This document shows positions 60,944 to 64,000 of a stretch of DNA of 64,000 nt, one piece after another. The DNA comes from Laccaria trichodermophora (lineage: Eukaryota; Basidiomycota; Agaricomycetes; Agaricales; Hydnangiaceae), in NCBI GenBank assembly GCA_018417955.1, contig JACTVC010000018.1, positions 248,001-312,000 of the forward strand, written 5' to 3'. Both the position numbers and the translations under genes were made by a program. The notes beneath the pieces were generated by a model. That model saw nothing but the letters and a program-made list of their open reading frames with translations. It was not told the origin of the DNA and ran no database searches. The stretch's first letter is position 1; each line of letters starts with the position of its first letter.

Positions 60944-61049
60944 CCTGTTTCTTCTTTAATACCATCTGCAATGTGTTGCATTGGAGATACCTCCACGAAA
61001 TTAGGTATGTGAAGCCTGTGAGCAAACTGTGAGGTGTCTGGGGAGGGTA

Positions 61050-61669
61050 CAGTTGCGGACAATCAGAGTCATCAAATTTGATAACTTGAGAACCAGAATT
61101 TTTATCAGAATTCTGACTTCATATTCAGCTTCAGAGACTTCGAAACTGTTCAAAAAAGGTGTCGCCCTAATTTTCCCACGCGTTTTTGGTTTGGCCAAAT
61201 TTTTGGGCATTTTCAACGCACCCAAAAGTCTTCCGAATCGGCCATCTCTAGATCAATTCTGTGCCATTCATAACCCTGGTGTAGTAGATGCGTGAAAAAA
61301 TGAACCAGGGTCCAATTATGTCTTTTTCCGGGAGACCTTGACCAGAAAGGGTATGCCCACGTGACATTTTCAACGAAATTCCCACCATAAAAGACATCAA
61401 TATTTCCCAAAGATTTTATTGGAATCAAAGAGAGGAAGCAAAAAGGAGTTGATTGGCATATTTTTTGTATTTTTAGCGATTTTTTCAGGCACTGGCCAAA
61501 TTTTTGGGGTATAAAACCCTTATATCGTCATTTCTGGGAATTCTGCTCGTTGGAATTGATCAGGGAGATCAATAGGAAGTCATTTATACTGTTATCTAAC
61601 AATTCCAATGCTTTCTGGAGTCCCAAAAAATAGGTTAATAAATTTGTTGACTTTGTTTGTCCGCAACTG
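61050..61669. mobile_element. Tc1/mariner-type MITE, 620 bp
   Basis: It is bounded by CAGTTGCGGACAA at the left and its inverse at the right (TTGTCCGCAACTG), with similarity extending roughly 38 bp (..CA.AGTCA.CAAATTT). TA flanks both ends (61048-61049 and 61670-61671). The CAGT terminus and TA duplication are hallmarks of Tc1-type elements. It has no coding frame, so it depends on a transposase elsewhere. Its ends differ from those of the Tc1 element at 26918-28526, so that transposase is not the obvious partner. Confidence 0.85.
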
Positions 61670-61671
61670 TA

Positions 61672-64000
61672 AGTAGAGGATCAAAGCGATCGCGTCGATG
61701 ATGTCATATTTCCATATATAGAAATGTGCCTGATTACGTAGGTAGGTAGGTCAAGCGCAGAGGCCTTTACAAAAAAATTCGACCCCAGCTACTGTTTTTT
61801 AATTCTTGAACCCCCTTGGACATTGGGGTCAGCTTGTCGGATGCTGGGTTTATAGAGGAAAGAGCTGAGCTTTGTATGTAGCGCGCTGATGCTAAGATGT
61901 GATATAACATGAAAATTCGATTTAAAATCTTGAGTCAATTGAAAATCCGAATTTCCGTGGGTTGGGGGAAAGCTTTTGAAAATTCTCGTGCCAAAAAGCG
62001 TCGCGCTGATCTCAAGAAATTGGCACAATTCAAATCTGATACTTGTTCAAGGGATGCAAATGACATCTCAGGTGTGATAAGAAAACAAGTATATTTGAAA
62101 AAATGAATTGAGTCGAGAATTCCGAAAGCTTTGAGCGTGCCGGTGTGGATCCTGGTTTCCCAGCCCCATGTGAAGGGTCTGAGAAGACAACAAGACCATA
62201 CCACCATGCGCAGCTCACCACGGTCGCGTTTCTTCGAAGACACGACACCCCAACCAGAGCAAGCTGATTTAAAGGTAAGTGCTACGGTGCGCCTTGCGTA
62301 TCAGCCAGGATTTCAAAATTTGATCAAAGATTCAAAGGCATCTCCTCGGAGTCGGACTTCAAACTCAAGGCCTAGCTCAAGGGACCCAATGCTCTTTGCC
62401 GGTTATGCCCTGGTTCCAACTGTTCGTTCAAGTACCATTCTATGTTTTCTCTTCACTTATGTTTTTCGCCTTTTGTGTTTTCACCTTATGTTTGAACTTT
62501 TTCTGGTTGAATTGTCGACACATATGCTTTGTATATACACCTAATGAAACATCATTCTTTGTTCTTTCTATGGGACAGGTCCCTCTACAATGACGAGCAT
62601 TGAGGAGCAATGTTGCGTGAATCAGAACAAGACCCCAATAACAAGTCACGTGATTCATGTCAGCGTTGCAAACTTCCCTCCAGAGCTCTCTCCGAGGGCA
62701 GCGCCAAGGTATTGCTACTGCTGGTTTTTGGGTGGATGGTCTGCCGTGCGCCGCTTGCGTTACTCTGGTCTTACCGTGTGACCTCGAGGGTGTGGCCACT
62801 TTCTTCTTCACCTCCCAGCAGCAAATTGATGGCCGCTGCTCCTCTCCTCGCAAGTCATGAAGCCTTTAAATTGGTGCGTTTTCAGTCTGTCTACTCTCTT
62901 TCAAGTCTTCTTTAGAGTCTTGTACTGATTTTATGCTTGCTTTCAGTCGCTCTCCCTCCTTCAACGTGTTGTCTGCAAACTCAGAACGCACCATTTCAAA
63001 TACCGGCTCGAGGACCTCTGCATGTCGGTCTCCGCCGTTGACGTGGGCGCCGCTTTGCCCGCGTTCCTCTCGCTTTCCACCTCCTCGCCGCCAGGGGGAA
63101 ACACTCTGCCTCTGCCGTGCCTTGGCTTTTCCGTCGTTATCACCCTGTTTGGCGGGCATCCCCACTTCCTCTGCGCTGTCTGTTTCTTATAGATGTGGGG
63201 ATCTTCTTTTGATCCTTATCCAACTTTCTCACCTCTCACTCCGTTTTGAAGATTTTGCGTGCACCTTTGTTGCTCGTCCCTTTGGCTTCCCCAACTTCTC
63301 CTAAGCCCCTGTGCGCCTTCCTCACCCGTACCTGGTCTGATGGGCCTTACTGGCATTGTCTCAGCACCCCCCAGTCCTCTGGTGGGAGGACCTGCCTGCA
63401 ATCCGCGATGTCATGCATGCAAAATTTGCTGGACTGCGTCCTGCTCGACTCGCCTGATGCTTTGGTTTAGCCGAGTGCCAGCGAGCGAGTTGCTGCTGAC
63501 TTTCCAGCAGGCTCTGACAGGCTTCAACTGGGTCTGCGAATACATTGATTCACGCCAGTCCGAGAGCTCGCTTGACCGCCACAACAACTCCTCCATTTGG
63601 CTCCACCAATTGTATCTTGAGAGGTCAGTTGCTTTTTTGCCTATTGTTCGTTTGGTGTATAATAACTTCAGCCTATTCTCAGGTCGGAACAACCATGCAA
63701 AGACGACATTTTGTGATTTCTTAGGCGCCTTTTCACATTAATTAGGCATAACTATTTTACTTGTTGTTTTAAAATGGTAGACAATTTCTTTTTTCATTCT
63801 TCGAGCTGCTTGATAGCTAACCTCTCTACTTTGCAGTACGCTTGCGGCGGTTGCAGCTAAGAGCAAAGCATGGTTGCCTATGGGATCCCCTCGCGCACGC
63901 GCTCTTACGAGGATATAGGAACCATTGACCTCAGCTCGATATTAGGTGTTATTTTGGGGCCACCCGATCTTACAAGGAATCAAGGATTATGAGTAAGTCT
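61672..64000. other. Unresolved, probably degenerate mobile-element region
   Basis: Both strands show short coding-like pieces that do not join. Plus strand: DSCQRCKLPSRALSEGSAK (about 62610), DGLPCAACVTLVLPCDLEG (62725), LQRVVCKLRTHHFKYRLEDL (62955), and ASELLLTFQQALTGFNWVCE (63480), the last followed by a donor-like GAG/GTCAGT. Minus strand: a 99-aa frame at 63165-62866 (HAEVLEPVFEMVRSEFADNT, then charged helix) and VEACQSLLESQQQLARWHSA near 63560. Paired Cys motifs and coiled-coil pieces suggest remains of a zinc-finger protein family, but no gene model holds. Confidence 0.3.

Noticed and set aside
62131..62544. 137-aa plus-strand frame
   Set aside because: No recognisable motif, ends in a hydrophobic AT-rich translation, and lies in degenerate DNA; not supported as a gene.

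Overview
The window is nuclear DNA from a basidiomycete fungus, most likely an Agaricomycete. Host genes carry many short (about 45-60 bp) GT-AG introns. Their products include a basidiomycete-style intersectin (Cin1-like), PEX19, agaric-type F-box proteins, an APH-family kinase and an SRPK-like kinase. The mobile DNA is also typical of agarics: a chromodomain Gypsy element, a Ngaro-like tyrosine-recombinase retroelement and Tc1-type DNA transposons. There is no bacterial-style operon; genes lie on both strands with short intergenic gaps.

Layout. 1-18.5 kb is ordinary gene-rich host DNA: the 3' part of a Cin1/intersectin gene (+), a short-chain dehydrogenase (-), a coiled-coil basidiomycete protein (-), PEX19 (-), an F-box-like gene (+), an intronless P450 (-) with a duplicated dead tail, an APH-type kinase (-) with a likely missed acidic last exon, and a conserved-looking two-exon gene (+). 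18.5-21.9 kb shows no gene I can support. At 21.9 kb sits a small four-exon gene (103 aa). 22.7-29.4 kb is a tandem segmental duplication of an F-box gene with its upstream DNA. The first copy is intact. The second lost its F-box and was then split by a complete Tc1/mariner element with exact TA target duplications.

29.4-56.8 kb is a mobile-element accumulation with Russian-doll nesting. A Ngaro-like retroelement (minus strand, decayed by C-to-T nonsense changes) was interrupted within codons 3-4 of its gag by a Gypsy chromovirus of about 19.9 kb. The chromovirus has near-identical 379-bp LTRs and a GATGT target duplication. It was itself interrupted between gag and pol by a 7.2-kb inverted-repeat element filled with several different tandem arrays. 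The chromovirus carries an extra 972-aa open reading frame between pol and its 3' LTR.

56.8-64 kb returns to host-like genes: an SRPK-like kinase (+), a 124-aa three-exon gene (-) with a GC-AG intron, a GRF-type zinc-finger gene (-), a zinc-finger fragment, a 620-bp Tc1-type MITE and an unresolved, probably degenerate tail.

All functional statements are from reading translations and motifs by eye; no database search was possible.
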